NCBI GenBank assembly: GCA_016699715.1
Contig: CP065007.1
Coordinates: 1,054,001 to 1,118,000 of the forward strand
Length of the DNA: 64,000 bases
Direction of reading: 5' to 3'
Source of the DNA: Candidatus Competibacteraceae bacterium
Lineage (GTDB): Bacteria; Pseudomonadota; Gammaproteobacteria; Competibacterales; Competibacteraceae
Part shown: positions 18,454-28,534 of the stretch, one piece after another
How positions within the stretch are numbered: the first letter of the stretch is position 1
Layout: every line of letters starts with the position of its first letter
Program-made: the position numbers and the translations under genes
The notes under the pieces: generated by a model
What the model was told of the DNA's origin: nothing
What the model saw: only the letters and a program-made list of their open reading frames with translations
The model's database searches: none

Positions 18454-19503
18454 ATGTTCAAATGGTTGCGGGGCAAGTTCTCCAACGATCTCTCGATCGA
18501 TCTGGGGACCGCTAACACGTTGATTTATGTTCGGGGAGGCGGCATTGTCCTCAACGAACCCTCGGTGGTCGCCATCAATCAGGACCCGGTGCGAGGGATT
18601 CGCACCATCGCGGCGGTGGGTACGGACGCCAAGCGGATGCTGGGCCGCACACCCAACAATCTTTCCACCATCCGGCCGATGAAAGACGGTGTGATCGCCG
18701 ATTTCACCGTCACCGAGAAGATGCTGCAACACTTTATCCGCAAAGTGCATTCCCGCAAGTTTCTCAATCCCAGTCCGCGCGTCCTGATCAGCGTGCCCTG
18801 CGGTTCCACCCAGGTGGAGCGGCGGGCGATCCGCGAATCGGCGATGGGCGCCGGCGCGCGGGTGGTGTACCTGATTCCCGAGCCGATGGCGGCGGCGATC
18901 GGCGCTGGCATCCCGGTCGAGGAAGCGCGCGGAGCGATGGTGCTGGACATCGGCGGCGGTACCTCGGAGGTGGCGGTCATCTCGCTGAACGGCATCGTCT
19001 ACGCCGGCGCGGTGCGGGTCGGCGGCGACCGCTTCGACGAAGCCATCATCAGCTACGTGCGCCGCAATTTCGGCGTACTGATCGGCGAGCCCACCGCCGA
19101 GCGCATCAAGCATGAGATTGGCAGCGCCTACCCCACTTCGGAAGTGCGCGAAATCGAGATTAAGGGCCGCAATCTGGCCGAGGGCGTGCCGCGCAGCTTC
19201 ACCCTCAACAGCAACGAAATCCTCGAAGCCTTGCAGGAGCCGCTGTCGGGCATCATCAGCGCGGTGAAAATGGCGCTGGAGACCACGCCGCCGGAGCTGG
19301 CGGGCGACGTGGCCGAGCGCGGTATCGTGCTCACCGGTGGCGGCGCGCTGATGCGGGATATCGACAAGCTGATCATGGAGGAGACCGGCCTGAACGTAGT
19401 GATCGCCGAGGATCCGCTCACTTGCGTGGCGCGCGGCGGCGGCCGGGTGCTGGAGCTGATCGCCAAGGACGAACACGCCGTCGAAGCGTTCGCCATCGAA
19501 TAG
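18454..19503 (+). CDS. mreB: Rod-shape-determining protein MreB
   Basis: 349-residue actin-like filament protein that directs lateral cell-wall synthesis. The phosphate loops are intact (IDLGTANTLIY, DIGGGTSEVAVIS) and the adenosine motif is LTGGGALM. It heads the mreB-mreC-mreD-mrdA-rodA cluster, so the organism is expected to be rod-shaped or to have an elongasome. Confidence 0.98.
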   Translation: MFKWLRGKFSNDLSIDLGTANTLIYVRGGGIVLNEPSVVAINQDPVRGIRTIAAVGTDAKRMLGRTPNNLSTIRPMKDGVIADFTVTEKMLQHFIRKVHSRKFLNPSPRVLISVPCGSTQVERRAIRESAMGAGARVVYLIPEPMAAAIGAGIPVEEARGAMVLDIGGGTSEVAVISLNGIVYAGAVRVGGDRFDEAIISYVRRNFGVLIGEPTAERIKHEIGSAYPTSEVREIEIKGRNLAEGVPRSFTLNSNEILEALQEPLSGIISAVKMALETTPPELAGDVAERGIVLTGGGALMRDIDKLIMEETGLNVVIAEDPLTCVARGGGRVLELIAKDEHAVEAFAIE

Positions 19504-19506
19504 CGG

Positions 19507-20415
19507 TTGGTCGCCCTCAAACCCAGCAGGCGGTTCCGCTACTTGTTCACGGTCAACCCCACGGCGACTCTCCGGCTCGGACTGTGGGTAGCGCTGTCGA
19601 TCGTCATCATGACGGTGGATCACCGCTATCACTATCTCGACGGCGCGCGCGATGTCCTGGCCACGGCGATCTACCCGCTACAGTATCTGGCGCGCCTGCC
19701 GAGCGACCTCAGAACTTGGCTGGCCGAAAATCTGGTCGGTCGCGGCACCTTGCTGGATGAGAACGCCCGCCTGCGCGAAAAGCAGGTGTTTTTCAACGTC
19801 CAACTGCAGAAGCTGACCACGCTGGAGGCGGAAAACCGCCGACTGCGTTCCCTGCTGGAATCGGCGGTCAATACCCCGGAGCGGGTGCTGATCGCCGAAC
19901 TGCTGGCGGTGGATTTCGATCCGTACCGGCATCACATTCTGCTCAACCGCGGGCGCCAGCATGGCATTTACGTCGGCGAGCCGGTACTCGACCAGCATGG
20001 CATCGTCGGCCAGATCGTCCGGGCCGATCCCTTTACCGCCACGGCCATCCTCATCACCGACCCCAACCACGCCCTGCCGATTCAGATTGACCGCACCGGG
20101 GTTCGCACCCTGGCTTTGGGTACCGGCAACTTTCAGGAGCTGGAACTGCCCCATATTCCCAACAATGAAGACGTGAAAGTGGGTGACCTGTTGGTGACTT
20201 CCGGTCTGGGCGGGCGATTTCCGCGCGGTTATCCGGTGGGCAAGGTGGTAAAAGTGGAATTCGATCCCGGTAGTCCGTTTGCCCACATCGTCGCCCGGCC
20301 GCTCGCGGCGCTGGATCGAATCCGCGAGGTGATGTTGCTGGAGAACGAATCGGGCGTGTCGGAATCGCCTGTGCCCGCCATGGCCGAACGCTCCGCTCCA
20401 CCCCACTCGCCATGA
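19507..20415 (+). CDS. mreC: Rod-shape-determining protein MreC
   Basis: 302 residues: one N-terminal membrane helix (LRLGLWVALSIVIMTVD), a coiled coil near residues 80-115, and the beta-barrel periplasmic domain. The start appears to be TTG at 19507, 3 nt after the mreB stop, since no ATG or GTG gives a plausible N terminus. The stop overlaps the mreD start by 4 nt. Confidence 0.95.
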   Translation: MVALKPSRRFRYLFTVNPTATLRLGLWVALSIVIMTVDHRYHYLDGARDVLATAIYPLQYLARLPSDLRTWLAENLVGRGTLLDENARLREKQVFFNVQLQKLTTLEAENRRLRSLLESAVNTPERVLIAELLAVDFDPYRHHILLNRGRQHGIYVGEPVLDQHGIVGQIVRADPFTATAILITDPNHALPIQIDRTGVRTLALGTGNFQELELPHIPNNEDVKVGDLLVTSGLGGRFPRGYPVGKVVKVEFDPGSPFAHIVARPLAALDRIREVMLLENESGVSESPVPAMAERSAPPHSP

Positions 20416-20900
20416 GCACGCTTCGCCCCACCGGCGGTGGGATCATGGCCTTGAGCCTGCTGCTGGCGTTTCTGTTGTCCACCATCCCCTTGCCGGGTGG
20501 GTTGGATCGTTTTCGGCCCGATTGGGTGGCGATGGTGCTGATCTACTGGTGCATGGCATTGCCGCATCGGGTTGGGCTCGGAATGGGTTGGCTGGTCGGG
20601 TTGTTGCTGGACGTGGCGCGGGGCGCGCTGTTGGGCCAATATGCCTTGGCCCTGGCGGTCGTGGCCTATCTGACGTTGCAGACTTACCGGCGCGTCCGGG
20701 TGGCGCCGCCCTGGCAGCAGGCGTTCAGCATCCTGCTCTTTCTGTTGGTCGAACAACTTCTGGTATTCTGGATCAGTGGAGTGATCGGCTACCCGCCGCG
20801 TGACTGGTGGTACTTGGCGCCCGCGCTGGGCGGCATGGTGATGTGGCCTCTGTTGTTCGTGATCCTGCGCGATGTTCGTCGTTATTTCCAAGTCACCTGA
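20412..20900 (+). CDS. mreD: Rod-shape-determining protein MreD
   Basis: 162-residue inner-membrane protein with about five membrane helices, the DFRPDWVAMVLIYWCMALP-type motif of MreD (here FRPDWVAMVLIYWCMALPHR) and GLLLDVARGALLGQYAL. It links MreC to the elongasome. ATGA overlap with mreC. Confidence 0.94.
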   Translation: MSTLRPTGGGIMALSLLLAFLLSTIPLPGGLDRFRPDWVAMVLIYWCMALPHRVGLGMGWLVGLLLDVARGALLGQYALALAVVAYLTLQTYRRVRVAPPWQQAFSILLFLLVEQLLVFWISGVIGYPPRDWWYLAPALGGMVMWPLLFVILRDVRRYFQVT

Positions 20901-20918
20901 GAGCCCGGCAAGGCGACC

Positions 20919-22859
20919 ATGAAAACCTGGCAACCGTTTGCCAAGCCCGCCACCGGTGAACCGCTGGCTCGGGAAAAGGACAACACCGCCGAGAGCGAGC
21001 TGTTTTTCCGTCGCGCCCTGGTGCTGCTATTCGCGGTGTTTCTGGGCTTCCTGGCCGTGGCGGGCCGATTGGTCTACCTGCAAGTGCTCAAGCACGAGCG
21101 CTTCACCACCCTGTCCGATAGCAATCGGGTCCGCTTGCAGCCGCTGCCGCCGACCCGCGGCTTTATCTTCGACCGTAACGGGGTGCTGCTGGCCGACAAT
21201 CTGGCTTCCTATCACCTGGAAATCACCCACGAGCAGGTCAAGGATCTGGACGCGACTCTGGTGAAACTGCGTCAGCGCATCGAGCTCACCGACGCCGACA
21301 TCGAGCGCTACCGCAAGCTGGCCCGCCGCGTGCCACCCTACACTGGCGTGCCGCTGCGCTTTCGTCTGAGCGACGAGGAAATCGCCCGGTTGGCGGTCGA
21401 TCTGTACCGCTTGCCGGGCGTGGACATCAAGGCCGATCTGACCCGTCGCTATCCGCTCGGGCCGCTGGCCGTTCACGCCATTGGCTATGTCGGGCGGATC
21501 GACGAGAACGAGCTGCGTCGACTCGACCCTGGCCAGTACAGCGGCAGTACCCATATTGGCAAGACCGGCGTGGAGCGATCCTACGAGGAGTTGCTGCGTG
21601 GACGCACCGGCTGGCAACAGGTCGAAACCAACGCCGAGGGTCGTCCGCTGCGAGTTCTCAGCCGTACCCCGCCGGTGCCGGGTCAGCATATCTACCTCAG
21701 CATCGACGTGCGCTTGCAGGCGGTGGCGGAAAAGGTGCTGGAAGACTACAACGGCGCCATCGTCGCCCTCGACCCGCGCAACGGCGAGATACTGGCGCTG
21801 GCCAGCCAGCCGACCTACGATCCCAACCCCTTCGTCAACGGCATCGACTTCGCCTCCTACCGCCTGCTCAACACCTCCAAGGACCGGCCGCTGCTCAATC
21901 GTGCCCTGCGCGGGATCTATCCGCCCGGTAGCACCATCAAGCCGCTGATGGCGCTGGCCGGGCTGGAATACGGGGAAGTCAACCGCTATAGCGGGGTGTT
22001 TTGTCCGGGGTTCTACCGGCTGCCTGGCTCCAGCCACAAGTTCCGCGATTGGCGACGTGGCGGTCATGGCCACGTCAACCTGGATCGGGCCATTGCTCAA
22101 TCCTGCGACGTTTATTTTTACAGTCTGGCCTTCAATCTGGGCATCGATCGCATTCATGAATTTCTGGATCGATTCCATCTGGGGCGACCGACGGGTGTCG
22201 ATCTGCCGGGAGAAAAGAGCGCACTGTTACCGTCTCAGGAATGGAAGCGCCGGGTTCGCAAGCATGCGTGGTTCGCGGGCGACACCATCAGCGTCGGGAT
22301 CGGACAGGGCTATTTTTTGACGACGCCGCTGCAACTCGCGCATGCCACGGCGGTGATTTCCCAACGAGGGACCGATTTCAAGCCGCGTGTTCTGCTGGCC
22401 ACCGAAGACCCCGGTACTCGGGTCAAGACGCCGGAAGTCCCACGGTCGCTGCCGCCGGTGACGCTCAAGAACCCCCAGTTCTGGGATACGGTGATCGCTG
22501 GCATGATCCATGTGGTGGAAGGAGGTACCGCCCATCGTATCGGTGCGGGCGCCAAGTATCGTATCGCCGGTAAGACGGGTACCGCCCAGGTATTCACCGT
22601 GGGTCAGAACGAACGTTACAATGCCAAACGGTTGGCCCGACATTTACTGGATCATGCCCTGTTCGTGGCCTTCGCGCCGGCCGATGATCCGCGCATCGCG
22701 GTGGCGGTGATCGCCGAACACGGCGGCGGTGGCAGCAAAACCGCCGCGCCGATGGCGCGCAAGGTCATGGACGCCTATCTGCTCGATAAGTACGACCAAC
22801 CCGCCGCCGATGGGGCACGGGACACCCAGGGAGACGCCCGGCGAGATGGATCGGAGTAA
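20919..22859 (+). CDS. mrdA: Penicillin-binding protein 2 (peptidoglycan transpeptidase)
   Basis: 646 residues. One N-terminal membrane helix, the PBP dimerisation domain, and a transpeptidase domain with SxxK in PPGSTIKP, the second motif in SCDVYFY, and KTG in AGKTGTAQV. PBP2 cross-links side-wall peptidoglycan together with RodA, whose gene overlaps the 3' end of this one. Confidence 0.97.
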   Translation: MKTWQPFAKPATGEPLAREKDNTAESELFFRRALVLLFAVFLGFLAVAGRLVYLQVLKHERFTTLSDSNRVRLQPLPPTRGFIFDRNGVLLADNLASYHLEITHEQVKDLDATLVKLRQRIELTDADIERYRKLARRVPPYTGVPLRFRLSDEEIARLAVDLYRLPGVDIKADLTRRYPLGPLAVHAIGYVGRIDENELRRLDPGQYSGSTHIGKTGVERSYEELLRGRTGWQQVETNAEGRPLRVLSRTPPVPGQHIYLSIDVRLQAVAEKVLEDYNGAIVALDPRNGEILALASQPTYDPNPFVNGIDFASYRLLNTSKDRPLLNRALRGIYPPGSTIKPLMALAGLEYGEVNRYSGVFCPGFYRLPGSSHKFRDWRRGGHGHVNLDRAIAQSCDVYFYSLAFNLGIDRIHEFLDRFHLGRPTGVDLPGEKSALLPSQEWKRRVRKHAWFAGDTISVGIGQGYFLTTPLQLAHATAVISQRGTDFKPRVLLATEDPGTRVKTPEVPRSLPPVTLKNPQFWDTVIAGMIHVVEGGTAHRIGAGAKYRIAGKTGTAQVFTVGQNERYNAKRLARHLLDHALFVAFAPADDPRIAVAVIAEHGGGGSKTAAPMARKVMDAYLLDKYDQPAADGARDTQGDARRDGSE

Positions 22860-23949
22860 TGAAGGCAAGTTCCTCAGGCTGATTCATCTGGACCTGACAT
22901 TGCTGCTGGGGTTGTTGGCGATATCGGGCACGGGGCTGGTGGTGTTGTACAGCGCCGGTCAGCGCGATCTGGAGCTGGTGACCGGCCAGGCCATGCGGCT
23001 GGGCCTGGGATTTGCCATCATGCTGGCCCTGGCACAGGTGCCGCCGCATTATTTCCGCTTCTGGTCGCCGTGGATTTATCTGACCGGAATCCTGCTGTTG
23101 CTGGCGGTCATGGTGGCCGGCGATGTCTCCAAGGGCGCGCGGCGTTGGCTGGATTTGGGCGTGCTGCGGTTTCAACCCTCGGAGATCATGAAGCTGGCGG
23201 TGCCGATGATGATGAGCTGGTACTTCGCCAACAAACCACTGCCACCGCGGTTGTGGCATTTGCTGGGCGGGGTGTTGATTACCGGGGTGCCGTTTCTGTT
23301 GATCGCCAAACAGCCGGATCTGGGCACGGCGCTGGTGGTGGGCTGCGCCGGGGCGTTCGTGCTGTTTCTCGCCGGACTAAGCTGGACCATCCTGCTCGGT
23401 CTGGTCACGACGCTGGGTGCCGCGGTGCCGCTGTTCTGGACTTTCACCATGCACGACTACCAGCGCCAGCGGGTGCTGACCTTCCTTGATCCGGAAAGCG
23501 ACCCGCTGGGGGCCGGCTATCACATCATTCAATCCAAGATCGCTATCGGTTCGGGTGGCATCTACGGCAAGGGTTGGCTGAATGGCACCCAGTCGCATCT
23601 GGATTTCCTGCCGGAAGGTTCGACCGACTTCATCTTCGCCGCGTTCTCGGAGGAGTTTGGCCTGGTGGGCGGCTGCCTGCTGTTGACGCTGTATTTCTTC
23701 GTCATCACCCGTTGCCTGTATATGGCGACCCATACTCCGGATACTTATACCCGGCTGCTGGCCGGCAGTCTGACACTGATTTTCTTCATCTACGCCTTCG
23801 TCAACTCCGGAATGGTTTCCGGCCTGTTGCCGGTGGTGGGGTTGCCGCTGCCGCTGTTCAGCTATGGGGGAACATCCCTAGTGACGATCATGGCCGGCTT
23901 CGGTATCCTGATGAGCGTCTATTCGCACCGCCGGACCCCGACGCGGTAA
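22846..23949 (+). CDS. rodA: Peptidoglycan glycosyltransferase RodA
   Basis: 367-residue SEDS-family polymerase with about ten membrane helices. Family motifs include GYHIIQSKIAIGSGG and NSGMVSGLLPVVGLPLP. The start ATG at 22846 overlaps the last codons of mrdA by 14 bp; an upstream frame exists but encodes no plausible N terminus. Partner of PBP2. Confidence 0.96.
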   Translation: MDRSNEGKFLRLIHLDLTLLLGLLAISGTGLVVLYSAGQRDLELVTGQAMRLGLGFAIMLALAQVPPHYFRFWSPWIYLTGILLLLAVMVAGDVSKGARRWLDLGVLRFQPSEIMKLAVPMMMSWYFANKPLPPRLWHLLGGVLITGVPFLLIAKQPDLGTALVVGCAGAFVLFLAGLSWTILLGLVTTLGAAVPLFWTFTMHDYQRQRVLTFLDPESDPLGAGYHIIQSKIAIGSGGIYGKGWLNGTQSHLDFLPEGSTDFIFAAFSEEFGLVGGCLLLTLYFFVITRCLYMATHTPDTYTRLLAGSLTLIFFIYAFVNSGMVSGLLPVVGLPLPLFSYGGTSLVTIMAGFGILMSVYSHRRTPTR

Positions 23950-23980
23950 TCGCTACCACGACCAACGACGAGATCTGCGC

Positions 23981-25120
23981 GTGAAGAGCCCGTTTTTGCT
24001 TGGTGTCACCCTGTTGTTGAACGCTTGTGCATCGTCGTCACCGCCAGCGGTGACAATTCCCCGATTACCGGAAGTTTCGAGGGTTACGATACCAAGTGCC
24101 TCTCGGCCCGTGCCCCCGCCAATGATGGTGGCCAGCTCAAGTGTCCGGATCCCCGCGGATTCCTTGGCCAATCGGGCCGATGTACAAGCTTTTATCCAGG
24201 AAATGGCTAACCGGCATCGTTTCGATGTCGATTATCTTCTGACGGTTTTCAGTCGAGCCAAAGTCAAACCCAGCATCATTTCCGCCATGTCCCGGCCGGG
24301 CGAGGCCAAGCCCTGGTATGCCTACCGGGATATTTTCGTCAATTCCAACCGTATCCGGGGCGGTGTGCGGTTTTGGCGGGCCAACGCGGCGGCGCTGGCC
24401 CAGGCCGAACGGATTTACGGCGTGCCGCCGGAAATCGTGGTGGCCATCATCGGCGTGGAAACCCAGTACGGCGGCAACATGGGCAGTTTCCGGGTTCTGG
24501 AGGCACTGTCCACCCTGGCGTTCGACTATCCCCGGCGCGCCGCCTATTTCCGCAAGGAACTGGAGAACTACCTGCTGCTGACCCGGCAGGAAGGCATCGA
24601 TCCGCTGACTCTGCGCGGGTCCTATGCCGGGGCCATGGGACTGGGCCAGTTTATGCCGAGCAGTTTCCTGTCCTATGCGGTGGACTTCGACGGCGACAGC
24701 CACCGCGATATCTGGCGCAATCCCCGCGATGCGATTGGCAGTGTCGCCCATTATTTCCAGCGTCACGGCTGGCGAGCCGGCGAGCCAGTCGCGGTGCCGG
24801 CACGGGTGAGCGGTACCCGCTACCCCGCGCTGGTCAGTCAGCGGCTGAGCCCGCCCAGGGACAGCGTCGCCAGTCTGCAAGCCCAAGGCATTGCGCCCGA
24901 GGCATCGGTCAGCGGAGCGCAGGCCGCGATGCTGCTGGAGTACCAGGGGCGCGATGGCCCGGAGTACTGGCTGGGTTTCGATAATTTTTACGTGATTACC
25001 CGCTACAACCACAGCCGTTTGTATGCCATGGCGGTATACCAGCTCGGTCAGGAAATCCGCGAGCAACACGCCTTTTATCCCGGCGCCGTTCAGCCGGAAC
25101 GCGTCGTTCGCGCTGACTGA
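23981..25120 (+). CDS. mltB: Membrane-bound lytic murein transglycosylase B
   Basis: 379 residues from a GTG start. A lipoprotein signal peptide ends in the lipobox LLNAC (Cys about residue 16). The catalytic Glu is in GVETQYGG, and the AMGLGQFMPSSF motif of family 3 lytic transglycosylases follows. It cleaves glycan strands to 1,6-anhydromuramyl products at the outer membrane. Confidence 0.95.
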   Translation: MKSPFLLGVTLLLNACASSSPPAVTIPRLPEVSRVTIPSASRPVPPPMMVASSSVRIPADSLANRADVQAFIQEMANRHRFDVDYLLTVFSRAKVKPSIISAMSRPGEAKPWYAYRDIFVNSNRIRGGVRFWRANAAALAQAERIYGVPPEIVVAIIGVETQYGGNMGSFRVLEALSTLAFDYPRRAAYFRKELENYLLLTRQEGIDPLTLRGSYAGAMGLGQFMPSSFLSYAVDFDGDSHRDIWRNPRDAIGSVAHYFQRHGWRAGEPVAVPARVSGTRYPALVSQRLSPPRDSVASLQAQGIAPEASVSGAQAAMLLEYQGRDGPEYWLGFDNFYVITRYNHSRLYAMAVYQLGQEIREQHAFYPGAVQPERVVRAD

Positions 25121-25198
25121 ATTTTTCCGACAATAACCTGAAAACAACCGCATCGGCCTCGGCACGGACTAGTTGTTGCCCGGTGCAAGGGAGAATTT

Positions 25199-26173
25199 AT
25201 GGCGAAATCCTGGAGCCAGGCCTTGCTGTTGACATCGCTGGCGGGCACGCTAATCGGTTGCGGTACCATCCCCGATCGGCCGGTAAACATACGGTCTGTC
25301 GGGACCAGCCTCGACACCGCTCCAAGCGGAGACGAGCCGATCCCGCGGGCCGAACCTCCCAGCCGTGGCGGGAACGCCGATAGCTATGTGGTTTTTGGCC
25401 GGCGTTACCGGGTCCGGGAAACCAGCGAGGGCTATCGGGAGGACGGCACTGCCTCCTGGTACGGCGAGGATTTTCACGGCCGCAAGACTTCCAGCGGCCC
25501 GTTGTACGATATGTACGAGCTGACCGCCGCGCACAAGAGTCTGCCATTGCCGACTTACGTGCGGGTGACTAATCTGGAGAACAGCCGCAGCATCGTGGTC
25601 AAAGTCACCGATCGCGGCCCGTTCGTCTCCGGGCGGATTATCGATCTTTCCTACGCCGCTGCCTTGCGGCTCGATATGCTGGAGCGGGGGACCGCTCTGG
25701 TGGAAGTGGCCGCGTTGGAGCCGTACCAGCATCTACCGGAACTGGCGGCTCGGCGCGCGGCGGAGCGGGAGCGGTTGGCCGCGGCGGCGGAGCGGAAAGC
25801 GCAACGGCTGGCGGTCGCCACGCCGGCCACCAGAACGGAACCGCGAGCTAAACCCGCCGCCACCGTGCGGCTGGCGTCCGCCGCGCCGATCGCGAAGAGC
25901 AAGCGCGCGTCGGTGGAGCGCCGCGCCGCGCCGGTCGGCAAGAACAACGGTACGTTGTATCTGGTGGGCACGGTCAGCGGCGCGCACGGCAATCCTCCTC
26001 GCCAGTTGCAGAATCGTTTGGCCAGCCAGTTGCAACGTAGCGTGCGGGTGGAATCCACCGCCGGTAGCCGTTACCAGGTGCGGGTGCCGCTGCGCGATTC
26101 GAGTGAGGCCCGACAGGTGGCGGTGCGGCTGACCAGTTTGGGAATCAGCCATTCGCGCGTCGTCGCCGATTGA
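25199..26173 (+). CDS. rlpA: Septal ring lytic transglycosylase RlpA
   Basis: 324-residue lipoprotein (lipobox LIGC near residue 21). The double-psi beta-barrel of RlpA spans about residues 80-180 (GTASWYGEDFHGRKTSSG and VKVTDRGPF). A low-complexity Ala/Arg linker leads to a C-terminal SPOR domain that binds denuded glycan. Spacing and order (mltB-rlpA-dac) are conserved in gammaproteobacteria. Confidence 0.94.
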   Translation: MAKSWSQALLLTSLAGTLIGCGTIPDRPVNIRSVGTSLDTAPSGDEPIPRAEPPSRGGNADSYVVFGRRYRVRETSEGYREDGTASWYGEDFHGRKTSSGPLYDMYELTAAHKSLPLPTYVRVTNLENSRSIVVKVTDRGPFVSGRIIDLSYAAALRLDMLERGTALVEVAALEPYQHLPELAARRAAERERLAAAAERKAQRLAVATPATRTEPRAKPAATVRLASAAPIAKSKRASVERRAAPVGKNNGTLYLVGTVSGAHGNPPRQLQNRLASQLQRSVRVESTAGSRYQVRVPLRDSSEARQVAVRLTSLGISHSRVVAD

Positions 26174-26266
26174 GCCTCACGTCGGGCTAGCGCTGGCGCC
26201 GTTTTGCGGGGTCGCGCCATTGGCATGGCGGTTTGTTTCGCGACTGTGTCTGGCTAGAATCGCCGG

Positions 26267-27475
26267 GTGATGATTTTCAACCACGGGAGTCCTACACGAT
26301 TCATGTTGTACTCGACAGTGTTTCGTTCTCTGTTGTTGCCGCTGGTGCTGACATTCGCTGTGTTGTGTTCCGGCTGGACCGCTGTCCACGCCGAAACCAT
26401 ACCACCCCCGCCGCAAGTCCCGGTGCGGGGTTATTTGTTGATGGACTACCAGAGTGGCAACGTGCTGGCGGACTTGAAGGGCGAGGAGCGGATGGAGCCA
26501 GCCAGTATCACCAAACTGATGGCCGGCTATGTCATCTATAAGGCGCTGAAGTCCGGCAAGATCCACCACGACGATCAGGTGACCATCAGTGAAAAAGCTT
26601 GGCGGACCGGAGGTTCTCGGATGTTCGTCAAGGTCGGCAGCCAGGTGCCGGTGGAAGATCTGCTGATGGGCATGGATGTACAGTCCGGCAACGACGCCAC
26701 GGTAGCGCTGGCCGAACATGTGGCCGGCTCCGAGGAGACGTTCGCCCAATTGATGAACGAACAGGCGGCACAACTGGGGATGAGCAGCAGTCATTTCACC
26801 AATGCGCCAGGCCTGCCCGATCCCAATCATTACATGTCGGCCCGAGATATTGCCGTTTTGACCCGGGCGTTGATTCGAGATTTTCCGGAACAATACGCCC
26901 GCTACTCGGTTCGCAGCTTCAAGTACAACAATATCGAGCAGCAAAATCGCAACCGCCTGCTGCTGACCGATTCCTCGGTGGATGGAGTCAAGACCGGCCA
27001 TACCGATTCGGCGGGCTACTGTCTGGTTTCGTCGGCCAAGCGCAACGATACTCGCTTGATCGGCGTGGTGTTGGGGGCCACCAAGGAGCGGGACCGATTC
27101 GTGGCCAGCCAGGCGCTGCTCAACTACGGCTTCAGTTTTTTTGAAAGTCGCAAGCTGTACGATGCCAATACGCCCATTGTGACCACGCGGATCTGGAAGG
27201 GTCAGGAAAACGAATTGCCATTGGGCGTGACTCAGCCCTTGTACGTGACCGTGCCCAAGGGGCAGGCGCCCCAGGTTAGTACCACCACCGTGGTGCAGCC
27301 GACCATCGTCGCGCCGGTGCAGAAGGATCAAGCATTCGGTGACATCGTGGTCAAACTAGGCGAACAGGAAGTCAGCAAGACGCCGCTGGTCGCGTTGCAA
27401 GAGGTGCCGGAGAGCGGCTGGTTCGGGCGGATGATCGACTCGATTCTGCTGTTTTTCTATTCGCTGTTCAATTGA
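26267..27475 (+). CDS. dacC: D-alanyl-D-alanine carboxypeptidase (PBP5/6 type)
   Basis: 402 residues with a signal peptide, SxxK in PASITKLM, SGN in VQSGNDATVALAEH, KTG in DGVKTGHTDSAGYC, and a C-terminal amphipathic helix that anchors the protein to the inner membrane (GRMIDSILLFFYSLFN). It removes the terminal D-Ala from stem peptides. ATG 26267 is the longest start; ATG 26303 gives a cleaner signal peptide and is equally possible. The symbol could equally be dacA. Confidence 0.94.
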   Translation: MMIFNHGSPTRFMLYSTVFRSLLLPLVLTFAVLCSGWTAVHAETIPPPPQVPVRGYLLMDYQSGNVLADLKGEERMEPASITKLMAGYVIYKALKSGKIHHDDQVTISEKAWRTGGSRMFVKVGSQVPVEDLLMGMDVQSGNDATVALAEHVAGSEETFAQLMNEQAAQLGMSSSHFTNAPGLPDPNHYMSARDIAVLTRALIRDFPEQYARYSVRSFKYNNIEQQNRNRLLLTDSSVDGVKTGHTDSAGYCLVSSAKRNDTRLIGVVLGATKERDRFVASQALLNYGFSFFESRKLYDANTPIVTTRIWKGQENELPLGVTQPLYVTVPKGQAPQVSTTTVVQPTIVAPVQKDQAFGDIVVKLGEQEVSKTPLVALQEVPESGWFGRMIDSILLFFYSLFN

Positions 27476-27499
27476 ACCCGGCTTGAGGCGTGGTCCGGC

Positions 27500-27763
27500 A
27501 TGAGCGACGAATCGCCGCTGCAATTTCCATGTGAGTTCCCCATCAAGATCATGGGTGCCGGCACGCCCGATTTTCGGGGACTGATGGTGGATTTGGTGCG
27601 CCGGCATGCCGCCGATCTGGACGAGGCACGGATTCAGGTGCGGGACAGTCGCACCGGTCGCTACCAGTCGGTGACGGTGGTGGTGAACGCCCAAAGCCGC
27701 GCGCAACTGGACGCCATCTATCGGGAACTCAGCAGCCATCCGGGCGTTGCGATGGTGCTGTGA
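27500..27763 (+). CDS. ybeD: YbeD (DUF493) family protein
   Basis: 87 residues with the DUF493 pattern: LQFPCEFPIKIMG at the N terminus and a ferredoxin-like fold. It sits between the dac gene and lipB as in E. coli. A regulatory or lipoate-related role has been suggested from this linkage, but the function is unknown. Confidence 0.92.
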   Translation: MSDESPLQFPCEFPIKIMGAGTPDFRGLMVDLVRRHAADLDEARIQVRDSRTGRYQSVTVVVNAQSRAQLDAIYRELSSHPGVAMVL

Positions 27764-28434
27764 CCACGGGCATGGCGACGCCCGTTTCCCGTTGCGAACC
27801 CCTGCGCCTGCGCGGCCTCGGCCGCCGTGAGTACGAACCGGTATTCGCCGCCATGCGGGCTTTCACCGAAGCCCGCGACGCCGCCACGCTGGATGAACTG
27901 TGGTGCGTCGAACATCCACCGATTTTCACTCAGGGACTGGCCGGCAAGGCCGAACACCTGCTGGCGCCGGGGGACATCCCGGTCGTGCAAGTAGATCGCG
28001 GCGGTCAGGTGACTTACCACGGCCCCGGCCAGGTGGTGGTGTACTGTCTGCTGGACGTGCGACGGCTGGGCTTGAGCGTGCGCGGCTTGGTGACGGTGCT
28101 GGAGCGTTCGGTGATCGACTTGCTCGCCGCTCACGGCATCGCCGGTCGTGCCCGACCCGACGCGCCGGGCGTTTACGTGGGGGACGCCAAGGTCGCTTCG
28201 CTGGGCCTGCGCCTGCGCCAGGGTCGCTCCTACCATGGCCTGAGCCTCAATGTGGCCATGGACCTGGAACCCTTCACCCGGATCAACCCCTGCGGTTATC
28301 CCGGCCTGCGAGTGACTCAGTTGCGCGATCTGGGCATCGCACTGGCCCCCGAGGCCGCCGCCGCCGAATTGCTGGCGGACCTGAGCCGCAATCTGGGTTA
28401 CACCGCCTTCGCACGGGTCGAGGGCTTGCCCTAA
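27760..28434 (+). CDS. lipB: Octanoyl-[ACP]:protein N-octanoyltransferase
   Basis: LipB moves octanoate from ACP to lipoyl domains. The 224-residue frame has RGGQVTYHGPGQVVVY, the catalytic Lys in GDAKVASLGLR and the catalytic Cys in INPCGYPGL. The GTG at 27760 overlaps the ybeD stop by 4 nt; ATG 27772 is the alternative. Confidence 0.95.
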   Translation: MTTGMATPVSRCEPLRLRGLGRREYEPVFAAMRAFTEARDAATLDELWCVEHPPIFTQGLAGKAEHLLAPGDIPVVQVDRGGQVTYHGPGQVVVYCLLDVRRLGLSVRGLVTVLERSVIDLLAAHGIAGRARPDAPGVYVGDAKVASLGLRLRQGRSYHGLSLNVAMDLEPFTRINPCGYPGLRVTQLRDLGIALAPEAAAAELLADLSRNLGYTAFARVEGLP

Positions 28435-28534
28435 ACGTCGGGTATCGTCCGAATCGGGATTTGCCGGGCAACCCGCGGCATAATGTTGAGTCAAACCCTC
28501 AACAATTCGCCCTCCATCCCCCCAGGAACAGGCC